A DNA stretch of 64,000 bases from Orbilia blumenaviensis (Eukaryota > Ascomycota > Orbiliomycetes > Orbiliales > Orbiliaceae), in assembly GCA_036872755.1 (NCBI GenBank), contig JAVHNS010000002.1:1054001-1118000 (forward strand), given 5' to 3'. A model generated the notes under the pieces. The model was given only the letters and a program-made list of their open reading frames with translations. It had not been told where the DNA came from and made no database searches. A program made the translations under genes and the position numbers. Positions 49,403 to 62,800 of the stretch are shown here, one piece after another. Numbering within the stretch: position 1 is the stretch's first letter; each line of letters starts with the position of its first letter.

Positions 49403-50515
49403 GAGAAGAGTTTGTCGAGTTTTGGAGGCCTCGAAGCGGGGTGGTCGGTGCAGCGCAGACCTCGGGTCATTTTTTTTCCGATTTGGAGATCCTAGAGATA
49501 GATCTATCATGATCATTGTTCGGGACATACACTAGTATAATCTCATTGGCTTGACTTAACCAAACTGACTTGGCTTGTAATCATAGTAAGTATAAAATGA
49601 TGTTGGTAGCAATCATGTAGGGCCCTTACTGTAGTCACAGGCGACAGTGTTCATTCGTGTTCATCTGTTCATGAATGCAAATGCCTGATTTGCCGCCCAT
49701 GTCGTGCCTCGTACTCCATACAAATACCCTTAAATACCTCCTAGGGACATCAAATGCCGGCTGGTACTGTCAACGAGACCAGCCGGTACCAAATTCAGAT
49801 GTCAGAAATGCACATCATGGAAGCTTGCTTAGTTAGATAAAGGAAACAACTAGCATACGGCATAGGCTTCGACGCGATCTGACGTTTCGGATCAAAGTAA
49901 GAAAGGTACTAGGAAGAGGAAGGTAAAATAAGGTAAAGGAATTAAGGCACCCGCGGAAACTATAGTTTAAACAGGTGCTCGCGTAGACTAAATGGAAAGG
50001 AACCGATTCGATCGATCGAACTTGCCGGACAGAACTGTGTTGTTGTACGTTACACAGAGGCTGCTCCACTGACAAATCTGTGAATCGAAAGTAATGATCT
50101 CAACGTTAACGCAACTGATAATTTAAATGCAAATACGAACACTGCGCTGCAACTATAGGCTGAAGGCTGATTACCTAATAGGGCTCTGTTACCTTACGAT
50201 GGGTGAAAGGAAGGTGACATCTCAGGACACAAGTAATCTGGTGCGCAGCGCATAATTAAAATCATTAGGATACAAAAAACAAAGACAAGGAGTAAGCTAC
50301 GTAAGAATAAGTTATAAGTAAAAGAGCATTCCAACGCCAATGCCTACTTTTATATCTCGAAACGCCAAAAATACGTTTGTGTAAACTTGCCAGTTTCTAC
50401 CCTTCCAAATTCGCTGGCTATTCCTTCAGGGCTCAATGGGATGCCTGTTCACAATGCCCGCCACCCCGAACCCAAGACACCTTCCCGCTGTCCCTTCATC
50501 AAGCTTTTCCGAGAT
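48402..50515. other. Spacer downstream of UNG1 and upstream of the ThrE-family gene
   Basis: 2.1 kb with no supported gene. It includes a 40-T run. The part next to 48401 is the ThrE-family promoter; that next to 50515 the UNG1 3' UTR. Confidence 0.6.
49361..49400. repeat. T40 homopolymer
   Basis: Forty uninterrupted T, the longest homopolymer of the window. Confidence 0.9.
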
Positions 50516-51981
50516 CTATTTTCTGCCCCTACCCCTGCCAGTCTTAGCCTGCTGTGCCTCTTCCTCAACTTGATCGGACTTCAATGCAGCTTCATCCCAG
50601 TCAATATCGTCCTCTCCATACTCATTCTCAATTGGCTCTTCCTTCTTAGCTTTCCCCTTACCCTTAGTCTTTGGTTCCTCCTTCGTTGCGGCAGCTTGTT
50701 CCATCTCCTCAGCTTCTCTTAGTGCCTCCTCATCATCGTCAAGAGTAGGGACTTCCTTCTCACTAGCGACCTTCTTCTCGAACTTCTCGGCAACTTCATT
50801 TGGTATATCACCTGCTGATGACGCAGGCTTCGCGGAGCTGGAAGCTTGAGCCTTGGATTTGAATAATGGTGTGTTCTTGGGGTTGACGGAGTTCCAATCG
50901 ATTGGACCATCGTCACCGTACTTCTTCTCCAGCCACTCGTTGGCTTGCTTGAAGTGCTTAACATCTTTCTATATTCAATGCCACATACATTAGACTGGAC
51001 TAGAACGCGCAAGGTTGGAGAAAGTGAGAGACCTACGAATTTAACTTGGGCGCTGGGTTGCGCCAATGGACTTGGATGACAAGACTGAAGAATCAAATGC
51101 GTATTTTTCTATTGAACCCACGATTATACGTTAGCTACACATCGTTCATATTTCAGACACAAAGGAACTATAGTATACGTACGTTAACCTTTGAAACTCT
51201 CCCCTGTGCCGGCTTACCCCAAGCCATGAAGACAACACCCCCTGTCCTCTTCTGAGATACAAGATCGATAACCTTCTGTGTGAAAGCTTCCCACCCTTTG
51301 TTTGCATGACTATTGGCAGTACTAGGCTTCACAGTCAAGCAAGTATTCAGCATCAATACACCACGTTCCGCCCATGGTGTCAAAAGTCCAAGCTTGTTAT
51401 CTGGAGGACGGAAAGATGGGAAGTCGTTTTCTAAACAGCCAAAGATGTTCCTGAGAGATGGGGGTGCGATTGTAGGTGGTTTAACGGAGAAAGAGAGGCC
51501 GTGGGCTTGCCTAGGGCCGTGGTAGGGATCTTGACCGAGAATTACGACTTTGACCTTGTCGAAGGGGGTATGACGGGACCTAATCTCATAAGCAGAGGTC
51601 AATTGCTGTTTACGTAACACGGTCAAGAAGCCAGAGGGGGGAAATATGCGTGATCCGGCGGACGTACCAGGAGTAAACCTCGTTAGCAGGCGGGTACACC
51701 CTATTAGCTTTAAACTCCTCCTTCAAGAAAGCCTTGAGCTTCAAAAACGACGGTTCTAGAAGGGCCTCCTTAAGAACCGCCAGCCACGAAGCATCCATAG
51801 TATCAATTTCAAGCTTCAAAAGCTCCCGTTGCTCGGGCTTAAGTTTGTTAGCCCATGCCTGTTTATCAAACGGCGTCTTGGAACCAGGAGCAGCAGAGAA
51901 AAATCCCGTTATAGTGGACGCCTTGGGTTTCTTCTCTGTGGCGGATGAAGCGGAATCTGTGGCTTTTCTTTTGGCCGACAT
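50516..51981 (-). CDS. UNG1: Uracil-DNA glycosylase (UNG family 1) with a long charged tail
   Basis: Four exons, complement of 50516-50968, 51037-51108, 51183-51579 and 51668-51981, give 411 residues. Catalytic features are intact: the water-activating loop GQDPYHGPRQAHGL with Asp122, the uracil-specificity strand LNTCLTV, and the DNA-intercalation loop around His248 (HPSPLAQ, where HPSPLS is usual). The enzyme removes uracil from DNA in nucleus and mitochondria to start base excision repair. The N-terminus is basic (KRKATD..KKPK) and contains STITGFFS, which looks like a PCNA-binding PIP box lacking its Gln. The glycosylase fold should end near residue 287 (PIDWN); about 124 further residues are rich in Lys, Glu and Ala and end in GRGRGRK. 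This extension is encoded without a break in the last exon. Its function is unknown. Confidence 0.94.
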
Positions 51982-52694
51982 GGTGCGTATTTGGTAGCGA
52001 GATGAACACGATAGGGAAGACGAGACGGTAATGCAGGTACCTGCAGCTGGATGGAGATGCTCTAACGGGTGAAGCTTCGAGAAAAACAGATCCTGTGTTT
52101 TTCTTGGAAGAGAGAAAAAGATAGAATAGGATGCTCAGGAGAGATGTCCTGCTCTTTCTACCCATCCTTTGTTAGTACTCTCCATTGGGCTTGACACGCA
52201 CTGAAATTTTGGGGAATCGGGAAGACGCGTTTCGGACGAGCAAGGACCCACGCTATTGGAGACGAGGCCTCGCCAAAATGGCATTCTCGCTCGGAGTCAC
52301 ATTCCTCATGCACACCAAAATCTTTATTCGATCCGATTCGATTTCACGCGGTCACGATTGCGGCTGAATGTTGTTTTAGGAGGGGAACTAAGGTTTACGT
52401 CTCTAAAGCGTTCATTGAAAATCATAACTAATGCATAATATACATGAAAAGGTTGTCGTCGATAAAAGACATTCTTTTGTTAACCCCGATAGAGTACGTA
52501 GAAAAAGGGAACGAAAAAAAAAAGGATAAGAGCAATTGCAAGCTTCAAGAACCAGGACTTATTACCCACATTACAAAGGAAAAGGATAGAGGTGTGATGG
52601 TATGAACGGGATATCGTGAGAGGGTGAAGGATATGCAATGGTATAACCCCACTGCAATTCTAGAATATACTTTTCTTGAATTATTTTATTTTGT
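51982..52694. other. Spacer upstream of UNG1 and downstream of PDI
   Basis: 713 bp; UNG1 promoter and PDI 3' UTR. No gene seen. No ATG in the UNG1 sense between 51982 and 52161. Confidence 0.7.
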
Positions 52695-54525
52695 TTACAA
52701 TTCGTCGTGCTTGGACTCCTCGGCGGCGGCAGCCTCTGTCGATGTGGAGGCTGGGCCAGCTTCGTCGGCGTCAGCAGATTCGCTGGCAGCTGGGGCAGCC
52801 TTGGCGGCCGACTCAGCAGCGGCAGCGACCTGGGCGGCAAGAGCATCAGTGGCATCGACCTTGTGGGTACCGCTCTCCTTGATGAACTTGACGAAGTCCT
52901 CGACGGTTCGGCCGCCCTGGTAGTCAATTGGGGCATCCTTCTTGCCAGCAGCGAACAGCTTGATTGTGGGGAAGCCCTGGATCTCATCTGGAACGTCATT
53001 GAGGGTAGCATCAACCTTGGCGATGATGACCTTCTTGGCGAATTCTGGGTTGTCGAAGTAGAGCTTTCCGAGTTCCTCGTACTTAGGAGCGAGGGCCTTG
53101 CAGTGACCGCACCAATGAGCGTAGAACTCAACCAAGACGTCCTTGTCCTCGTCGAGGACGATGTCCTTGTAGTTGTGGGCAACAACGGTGTAGACTGGAC
53201 CCTCCTGCTTGGCTGGGACTTCCTCAGACTTGATGGATGGCTGGAGCTTTCCAGCGGAGAATTCCTCAACGAAGCTCTCAATGGCCTCGATGGTAAGCTC
53301 CTTGGTCTGGTCCAATGGGTACTTGGTGTTCTTGGAGGTCTCCTGGATGGCGAAAGCGGGCCACTTGGACTCGAGGTTGAGGTTCTGGGCGTGGGCACCG
53401 AAGGCAGCGGCATCAATGGTAGCAACATTGATCTTGCCCTTGTACTTCTGGGCAAGAGCCTTCAAGCCGGTAACGTACTTGGTCTTCTGCTCGTCACCTT
53501 CAACGAAGATGTAGGCGAGTGGGATACCAGCCGACATATATCCGGCATAGGTCTCTGGGCCGACTTCACCGATGAGTGGGATGGCGGTGGTCTTGACGAA
53601 GGTGGTAATGGCCTCAGCCTCGAAAGCACCGTCATAGACAGTCTCGGGCTCGTCGAATGTTCGGTAAACAACGACACCTGGGGCAGTGATCTTGGCAGCC
53701 TCAAGGACGGCTGGGTCCGAAACGGCACCGAAGAGGTAGTCATCACGGTGCTTCTCAGCGACCTGGGAGAAGGTCTCGTTCGACTTCTTGTCGTCGGCAT
53801 TGAAGTAGGCGACAACGACAACCTTGTCGGAGGTCTTGAAGGCCTCAAGGGTATCCTTGGTGAGGACAGAGACAGCTGGCAACGACTGCTTGGTCATGTA
53901 GGAGACAATGGCATCGGCCTTCCTCTGTCCACCGTATGGGGATGGGTTATCCAGCGAACCACGGAAGATCTTGAGGGTGGGGTATCCCTCAACACCCTGC
54001 TTCTGGCAAAGGTCGGCTTCCTCACTGTTACATAAAATAATCCGTTAGTGGTTATGATCGATAGAGGTAAAAGTATCGTTGGTTCGATTGTTTTACGTAC
54101 GTGCAGTCAACCTTGACGACCTGGATGCCCTTAGCCTTAAGCTGAGTAGCAGCGACCTCGTACTCTGGAGCAAGGGCCTTGCAGTGTCCGCACCATGGAG
54201 CATAGCTATAGAAAAGAAGATACCATGTTAGCAACCATCCATCAAGGAAATATGTATTTGCGAGGTGGCGAATCAGATCTGGTAGGACGCGATCTGGACC
54301 TCTCGACCTCTAGATATCTAAACGCGCACCCCACGCCCCACGGAAGGCCCCCGATGGGTGTGTATATAGAAAGCAAAAAAAAGATAAAACTTACAATTCA
54401 GCAAGAACGAGGTTGTTCTTAGTGATGAACTCATCGAAGTTATCAGTCTTAAGCTGAACAACGTCGGAGGCGGAAGCCAGACCGGCAGCGGCAATCAACG
54501 ACAGAATAACCTGTTTCGAATGCAT
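52695..54525 (-). CDS. PDI1: Protein disulfide isomerase, ER-retained (HDEL)
   Basis: Three exons, complement of 52695-54024, 54101-54205 and 54395-54525, give 521 residues. An N-terminal signal peptide ([14 protein letters not shown]) is followed by the a-b-b'-a' arrangement of thioredoxin folds: the first active site WCGHC has Cys49 and Cys52, the second has Cys384 and Cys387, and both keep the CGHC of oxidising PDIs. The acidic Ala-rich tail ends in HDEL for ER retention. The enzyme forms and shuffles disulfides in secretory proteins. Introns 1 and 2 flank the first CGHC motif, so the motif sits on a small 105-bp exon. Codon use is strongly biased (C-ending codons), as expected for a highly expressed gene; this produces a 442-codon open frame on the opposite strand that I do not regard as a gene. 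Confidence 0.97.
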
Positions 54526-57500
54526 CTTGATGATATTTATGTGTAGGTGTGTATGTGTGGGGTATAAAGAAACAGAACGGTAGAACAGAAGAAGCAGGAA
54601 GTTCAACAATCAATGTGAAGATGCAATTGCCTGGTTGAGGAAGAGAGAGGAGAAGAAGATGGAAGCTGGAAGAGGGAGATGGAGCTGGAGGGGAGGGGAG
54701 CTAGAATATTTAACTGGACGTCGGCCGGGCAGTTTTCCAGGCGTAGAGTTACAGAGCTGGAGAAGAGGTTTATGTGTTCACTTCTGCTCGCGAAGACCAT
54801 CCATCCATGCTCAACCTCACCTCACAGCAGCCTCCCCCAGCTGGCCCAGAAGGCACTACGGCTACGGCCATGCACCGGCCTATGCTAGAAAGTACCACAC
54901 CGGCGGCCGCACAGCCTATTGCTACCTGCATTGCATTCTCAGCCGATGCATCGGTAGAACAGGGGTGGTGGTAGAGGCTATCAAGCCCTCCACTTTGACG
55001 CTCGCTCGCTCGTTCCTGGGGCATAGCAATACTAACTAGCAGCAAATGCACATGGCATGGGACTGCTTCGAATCCGCACAGTTGTACAGATGAGGCCCAA
55101 TGAGCTGTGCCCCGGTTATACTTCGGTCTCCGCTGTTGGGGCGATCAGATCCATCTGGATCCATTCGATGCATCCATTGGGGACAAGCTTGAAGCTCTAA
55201 ATTGCCATTGCCCGTGCCCGTGCTCATTCATACTCCACTAAAGGCACATTATATGCCTTACTCAGACCAGATCTCAATATTTGAACGCGAACGGGCTAGT
55301 CATTGGCAAACCAATTGATGACAGTGGATAATTTGGGTGTCAAACATGATTCGGATCAGAGCCCTCTTCATTCCGACTCCGTGCCAGATCCATCCTTTCG
55401 ATGCTATTTTCAACTGCAACTTTCCTGTTGGAAATAAAAATTCTGGATCTGACCTCTGAAACCGGGCGCGGCGCTATGTGATATCCCACTTCATGGCGGG
55501 AATGGTTTGCGACGGCAAAGCCGCGCGCAGGCCAAACATGCCACAGTTGCATCTTAGAAATCATCATTTGCATCCTCAGTCTTCGGATCTCCAACCCCAA
55601 AGGCATATCGCCATATTCTAATCGCTCGTATATGTCAGATTATGGGATCAAAAAGTAATCTGACAAGCCTTCGGGCGGATGTCGTTATGGAAGCTCCATC
55701 CTGCTTGCGAATTGACATCGTAACGTAACGTGTCAGTTTCACTAATATTATAGGCTCGCTAACCAAAAAAATTAAAGCTCGCCGCATTCAGCGGCCACCC
55801 ACAGCAGTTATCGATACCGCGATTAGCAATTATCGCAGACTCAAATGGACAGGCTGTCGCAAGATCAAGTACCAAATTAGCTGCCCGACAAAAATAGTGT
55901 GGGCTCACAAATAATCTACTATAATACGCTTCGATATACTGCAATATTCAGCCAAATATAAATTCCCCTCGACTCATGATACCACCCCATATCCAAACAT
56001 CTCAGATCATTTGGATATAAAATGCCAGATAGCCACAAAATACACTATACCCCTGCTAAGCTAGTAGATGTCGGCTGTTGGCCTGCCGGAATAACGGGAA
56101 TTTTATGCAAGGGTTCTGTTGTTCCGCACGTATCACCAAGAACTCATCTCCCACACCAATATCAGCCCAGAGGCAATGCAATGGGCAAGATAGAGAGCGA
56201 GCTGCAATTGCAACCTGGCCACAAAGTTCTTGAGCAATCTGTACCGTCGCTAGCACCTACATATCTAATTAAATTCCCTTGCAGCAGGACCAATGTCAAG
56301 CTAGGACTTCTAGAACATTAACATACCTTTCTTATGAGTTTGTTTGTTTCTGATCACTCGCATTTTATATATCCGGAACAAGGGTGTCAAACCTCGCCTA
56401 CTGTCACTGTTAGAGACTACGTTGAGTTAACGTTGGTCTGCGTAGAGATGGGATGAAATCTCAACGGTGAAGCCTCTATATGTTGGGCTCGGCCGCTCAT
56501 GTGGCCACATTACGGGACGAGAGTTTAATATAACGGGGTTTTGCCATGCATACGGCCGGCCGTAATGATGTATACTTTCAAGCCGATCAATATTGCAATG
56601 ATATCATAGTATATGTATAATCGACCAGAGTCGAGGCTAATAGTAGTGTACTGTGTCGATAATGATAATGTCGGAAATGATTGTGGGCCAACAGCGTAGT
56701 TCTAGACTGGGCATCCTTCAGTTTAGGTTTCGAATTCATCCAGCCATCTTATTTAAGAATTCGCGGCACATATGGCCAGCATGCAATGGATGTAACAAAT
56801 CGTTTACATTTTTTTCCCTTCAAATCTTTGGATTACCATAAAACATCCTGGCTGGTTCATTGGATATTCTTGAAACGGAATGCTGTAAGCCTGGTGTAAT
56901 GGTAGCCTTCTTCCATCTTCTTGATGGGGTGATATCTGTTCCCATTCGCACCTTGCAGAACAGGAAATACCTGAGCTGTATGCCGGGAACAGGAAAAGTC
57001 CTACCCTGAGCCAGATAAACGAGATGTTCGACAGGCCATCCAGAACAAAAAAGACAGGTAGACACTTTACCGTTGCTGTTTGTCTCCGCAGATATCTTTT
57101 CGGATTTGTAATGGGCATGACGCTAAATCGGCACGGTGCCAAAGTCTCAAACACTGGACACGCAAGTGGGCCTTCCATGCAGCCGATTGGCGGGTCCTCC
57201 ACACGTTTTGTCCAAAACCCGAGCCTTGCTTATCGATAAAAACCCTCCTTCCTACCCACATTCCTGATGTCTTATATTTGACAGGCGTCGGGCGGTATAG
57301 TAAAAAATGGAAAGAGAATAAGAATCCCAAAAGCACTGACCTGAGCTTGACCTGAGATACCTCTCTCGCTTGGATTCGGCATTTTGAATTTGCATCGGTG
57401 GACCTGGTCAACCAGGCAGTCGGCATCGTTCATGACCCATCTGCCATCTAATTCTCTGCCCCGCCACCTATAGTGCGTGGGGAGCGATTAATATCAAACT

Positions 57501-59220
57501 ATACATGTGTAACGGGCAATTCGATACTTTATTGGCGGGGCGGCAGCGGTCGCAGAGTCCCGAACCGAACAACGCCAGCTGCCAGCTAATAGCTTTGCCC
57601 CGCTTCTCTTATCAATTAATGCAATACTTCGTCCGGTTTAAAGTTGCAATTGGAGCTCGTAATTGTCGTTGTTTTTCACGAAGATGCTGCACCGAAGAGG
57701 CGACCACAGTTAAAGTAGCCTGGACGTTGCGCGACTTTCCGCACCACTCACCGCCCCAATGGACCATTGACACGGCGGGATTCCAAATGGCGGGGACCCA
57801 CGCTACTGTAGGCTAAGCTATGGAAGCTGCAGCTCGCGACGAGGTAGTGTGACTTCCAGCCGCAGGCCAAATTGGTCAGGCTGCAGTGTTTCACAGGCGG
57901 TTAGCCAGATGGCGGTGAAGTATGGGGTACATTATCGTCTTGTACCCTGACTGTTCTGCATTGCCATGAGACTACCAAGCTGTAGCTAGGCCTATAGGCC
58001 TCGGTCTCGGAACATAACCCAAGTGCATTCACAAAGAACTTCTCGATAGTCGACGGCCCAATAGCGTCACTGTCGCACCGAGTAGCGTATCGGAAATGGG
58101 GCCAAAAAATGACCACCGTCGGGTTCGGGCTGCTTCTTAAACCCTTTAATCGAAGAACTCCTCCCTTTCGTCGGTCCTCTCACTTAACTTTTTTTTTGAG
58201 CGGTGTCTTCCTCCCGGCCGTGTTTCTGCCCATTGACTCGCTATCGGCTCACACACTAACCCATGGCATTGCATTGTTCGCCGCCTTCCCTCATGCTCAG
58301 ATCCCCTCCTCGAGAGGATCTTTCATCGCTGATAACTTGCAGGCTTGCCAGCGGGCCCTGCTCTGGTCGGCCCCAGCCAATCTGAATGCAGCAGTAGCGG
58401 TAGCTGTGGCCATGGGGATTTCCCTTGAGCCCTTTTGCATCTCCATCCGGATGAAGATTTAGAGCGTCCCATTGCATGGCCAGGCCAGTGAGTGAATCTC
58501 CCGGTGGGCATGCGACCACTCCGTCGCTCCTGTCTTCCTCCTCCTCGACGTGGGCTCTCCACCTTGAAAACCTGCAGCCATGGCCATGGTCGACCCGGTC
58601 GACCTCTAACAGCTGCATCCTCGATCTCCGCTATGCTTCTTTCTGCACATATAGATATATTTGATTGCATTATTATCCCAGCTCTTGCTTTTCTATAACC
58701 GCCCTTTCCAGTCGATGTTTTTGTTAGCTTGTTCACTGCCCCGCCTCGGCGTATATGGGGAAGTACGTACCTACGGACTTTGTGAAAGCTTCGACTTCGG
58801 CCAGCCAAGCTAAGCAGGCAAGCTAGTTAGTTCGCTCGCTCGCTCGAGGGCCAGGTCTATATATACACAGACAATTGCAACTTGCATCCGTCCCTGCCTA
58901 GCTTGACTTGTCGATTTCGCTAGTATTCCTCACGTGCGGGACAATGCAATTGGAAGGGGTTCTCGACTTGCCTGGCATATAAACAATCCCGATTCCTTCC
59001 TCCTCCCCTTCGACCGCGGGAAGCAGCCTTATTCTCTCTCTGCTCGCGCATGTGGTTTTATGCTAGCTGTACGACTGCTAGACGGGCTTAGCTGCATCTC
59101 GAACGACATTTCTGACCCGCCAGCGCCCGCATTGCAATATTTGCCTTGACGTAATCCGGGCAGAAGGTCTCATCCTGCTTTTTTCTTCTTCTCTTCCTCT
59201 GCCGGGTACCAGTACGGACG
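54526..59220. other. Divergent spacer between PDI and 5-oxoprolinase, no gene seen
   Basis: About 4.7 kb. The PDI leader has no sense ATG for at least 250 nt. Several frames of 60-160 codons overlap on both strands around 56000-58800, without recognisable similarity or splice support. A TATATATA motif at about 58858 is followed by a 12-codon frame only. Confidence 0.55.
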
Positions 59221-59230
59221 TATATAAAAA
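59221..59230 (+). promoter_or_regulatory. TATA box upstream of the 5-oxoprolinase gene
   Basis: TATATAAAAA, 59 bp before an ATG (59289) that opens a 10-codon stretch ending at a GTAAAT donor. Position fits a start site near 59255. Confidence 0.5.
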
Positions 59231-59809
59231 CCAAGTCTCAAGACCCTCAAATAAATCCCAGGCTCAAAGGCACATCAAATATTAATATATGTCCGGCGAC
59301 CTCTCCAATCACCGCAAGGTAAATTGCAACCCCCCAACACATTTCCCCGAGGTCCCCTGCACCCCACTTCCCAAGCTCAGCTGTCTCTTTGCTGCACTGC
59401 GTCCAATGGAACTCGAAACTGCAGCTGCCTTGCACCTACAGCTTGCTTGCATATATACCTCTCAGACATCCTACAATACAATATCCATAGCTTGCTTAGA
59501 CTCTTTCTTTCCATTAACGCTGGGGATATACCATGCTAACATCTCTGCCCTGTGTTCTGAATTCGAACTTTCCCGAGCAGATACCCTCGCTGTCATTCCA
59601 GAATTACAATTCGCACTCCAGTACTTTCCTGATATTAACTCTCCGCCATCTGTTACGGTTCAAAACCTTACTCTAACACCCACCCCTGCAAGCCCTCGGG
59701 AAACAATTAGCAGTAAAGGAATAACAACTTTCTTACCAACGAACGCCCTTATACGAAAAGAAAAAAGAGAAGAAAAAAAAAGTCTGATCAGACTCCTTCA
59801 CCGTTTCGA

Positions 59810-62800
59810 ATGGCCAAAGGCATAAGAATCGCTATTGACGTATGATATAACCCTTGTATACAAATCTCGATTGCATTGCTGCATGAAAGCTTTCTTTCTT
59901 TTTTTACCCCATCTCCTTACATAATCACTCAAATCTCGACTTCATATTCTAGAGTAATATTATCTCAAGATGATGTCTGATATCTTATTCTTCGACTTCC
60001 TATCTAGCGTGGCGGCACCTTCACGGATTGTGTCGGGAATCCAGGCACGGGAAAATTATCCGATGATGTCGTTATCAAGCTTCTATCCGTTGACCCGGCA
60101 AACTACGACGATGCTCCATTAGAAGGTATCAGACGGCTTCTTGAGAAATTTACTGGCAATGAAATACCCCGAGGGCAACCACTGGATACGTCATGTATCG
60201 AGAGTATTCGTATGGGGACAACAGTGGCGACGAATGCTCTGCTAGAGAGGAAAGGGGAGAGATGTGCGATCTTCGTGACAAAGGGACATGGCGATTGTTT
60301 GGTCATCGGTTGGTAGACGATATTCTAAGGGTCCCTTATAAGGTCCATTTCTACTTCTAGCTAACGGGTACCGTCAATTAAATATAGGAAACCAATCGAG
60401 GCCTCGCATTTTCGATCTCGCGATACACAAACCCGAAGTCCTATACCAAAAAGTAATCGAAGTGGATGAACGAGTTACCCTCGAAGACTACGCTGAAGAC
60501 CCGGAGCAGACCGTCACCCATCTCACCCAAGATGATGAGAAAAGAGACCCTAACCTCATCAAGGGTATGACGGGTGAGGCTGTACGGATTCTCAAACGTC
60601 TGGATGAAGATACTGTGAGGGATGATTTGCAGGCTGTGTACGATGAAGGCTTCAGAAGTATAGCTGTCTGCCTGATGCATTCCTATACCTTCCCGGAACA
60701 TGAGAAGATCATCGGGAAGCTTGCAGAGGAAGTTGGCTTTACCCACATCTCTCTGTCCGCAGAACTAATGCCTATGATCAAATACGTGCCTCGGGCCACG
60801 TCTGCAACGGCAGATGCTTACTTGACGCCAGAGATTAAGAAGTATATTAGTGGATTTGAGAAGGGATTCGAAGGCGGTTTGGGCTCAGAAAGTGCTATGA
60901 AGGGAGATAAGGGGGCTAGGTGTGAATTCATGCAGAGTGATGGCGGACTGGTCGATGTCAAAGGATTCTCAGGGTTAAGAGCCATTTTATCTGGTCCAGC
61001 CGGTGGCGTTGTCGGTTACGCACTGACAAGTTACGACAAGGAAGTTGGAATCCCGGTGATTGGCTTCGACATGGTAAGTTATGCTTCTCTAGCAGCCGGT
61101 AGAGCAAGGTAGTCTAATTTTAACATAGGGTGGCACAAGTACCGATGTCTCTCGCTATGGATCCGGACGATACGAACATGTCTTCGAAACAACCACGGCT
61201 GGTGTCACAATCCAGTCCCCTCAACTAGATATCAACACAGTTGCCGCAGGCGGTGGCTCAAGGCTATTCTTCAAGAATGGTCTATTCGTAGTCGGTCCTG
61301 AGTCCGCCGGCGCCCACCCTGGTCCAGCATGCTATCGCAAAGGCGGCCCTCTTACCGTCACAGATGCAAATCTGTATCTGGGCCGACTACTCCCCGAATT
61401 CTTCCCTCGAATCTTCGGCCCTCAAGAGAACGAACCTCTCGACGCAGAGGTATCTGCGAAGTTATTCGAAGAGCTTAAGGACAGCATAAACAGTGAATTA
61501 GGTCAGAATATGACGACTGATGAAGTGGCTTATGGTTTCCTCAAGATTGCAAATGAAACAATGACCCGTCCGATCCGTTCCTTAACGGAAGCCAAGGGCC
61601 ATGACAGCTCACACCACAGGCTCGCAACATTCGGTGGAGCAGGTGGACAGCATGCCGTCGCTATTGCGCAAAACTTAGGCATTAAAATGATATTAATCCA
61701 CCGCTACAGTAGCGTCCTCAGCGCCTACGGCATGGCCCTCGCAGATGTGGTCCAGGAAGCGCAAGAACCTACATCAGCGAAATGGGGTGATGAAGAAGTA
61801 TCGAAAGAAATGGAAGACCGGGTAGAAAAACTTCGAAACCGTGCTGCCGAAGGCCTCGAAGCTCAAGGTTTCCACAATGACGGCAAGGAGATTGTGTTCG
61901 AGGAATACCTCAACATGCGGTATAGAGGTACTGAGTCGGCGTTGATGGTAATCAAACCAGAAGATGAGGACTTCGGGACCGCATTCGTCAAGCAACATGA
62001 GCAGGAGTTCGGGTTTACTTTGCCCGACCGGGATATCTTTGTCGACGATGTCAGAGTCCGAGGAATCGGCAAGTCATTCCAAGGGATGGAGAAGACCGTA
62101 GACCAACAGTTAAAGGAATGGCCAGCGGATAAACACAAACCCATCGACCGATCTACTGCACACGATGTCGGTAAGGTCTACTTTGAAGAAGGTAGACTGG
62201 ATACCCCCATCTACCGTATCGATAAGCTCGAAGTTGGATGCAGGGTCCCAGGACCAGCCATTTTGGCGGATGATACACAGACAATCATCGTGCCTCCCAG
62301 CAGCTGGGCTCTGATCCTCGATACTCACGTCGTTATCAACGTCGGAGCCGAAGAATCAGAAAGCCACCTCCAAGAAGCAAAAAACCATGAAGTCGACCCT
62401 ATTCTCCTCAGTATCTTCTCCCACCGCTTCATGGCAATCGCAGAGCAAATGGGACGGGCACTGCAGAAAACTAGTGTCTCAACGAACGTCAAAGAGCGAC
62501 TTGACTACTCCTGCGCTTTATTCGACGCAGACGGTGGACTCGTCGCAAATGCACCACATCTACCAGTCCACTTGGGGAGCATGAGTACTTGTGTCAAGAC
62601 ACAGTCCAAAATGTGGGAGGGCAGACTAAAGAGAGGCGATGTAATTGTTTCCAACCATCCTGAAGCTGGTGGAACCCATCTTCCGGACATCACAGTCATA
62701 ACTCCGGCCTTCAACGGCGACGAAATTATCTTCTACGTCGCATCCAGAGCTCACCATGCTGATATCGGCGGTATACTCCCCGGGTCGATGCCCCCACAGT

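Noticed and set aside
52571..53455. 294-codon minus-strand frame
   Set aside because: Frame-shifted shadow of PDI; Ser/Arg/Pro-rich and without similarity.
52707..54035. 442-codon open frame on the plus strand
   Set aside because: It is exactly antisense to PDI. Strong codon bias in PDI removes stops on the other strand; the product is Leu/Gly/Val-rich without any known fold.
58323..58808. 161-codon minus-strand frame overlapping several others
   Set aside because: GC-rich patch open in several frames on both strands; no similarity seen.
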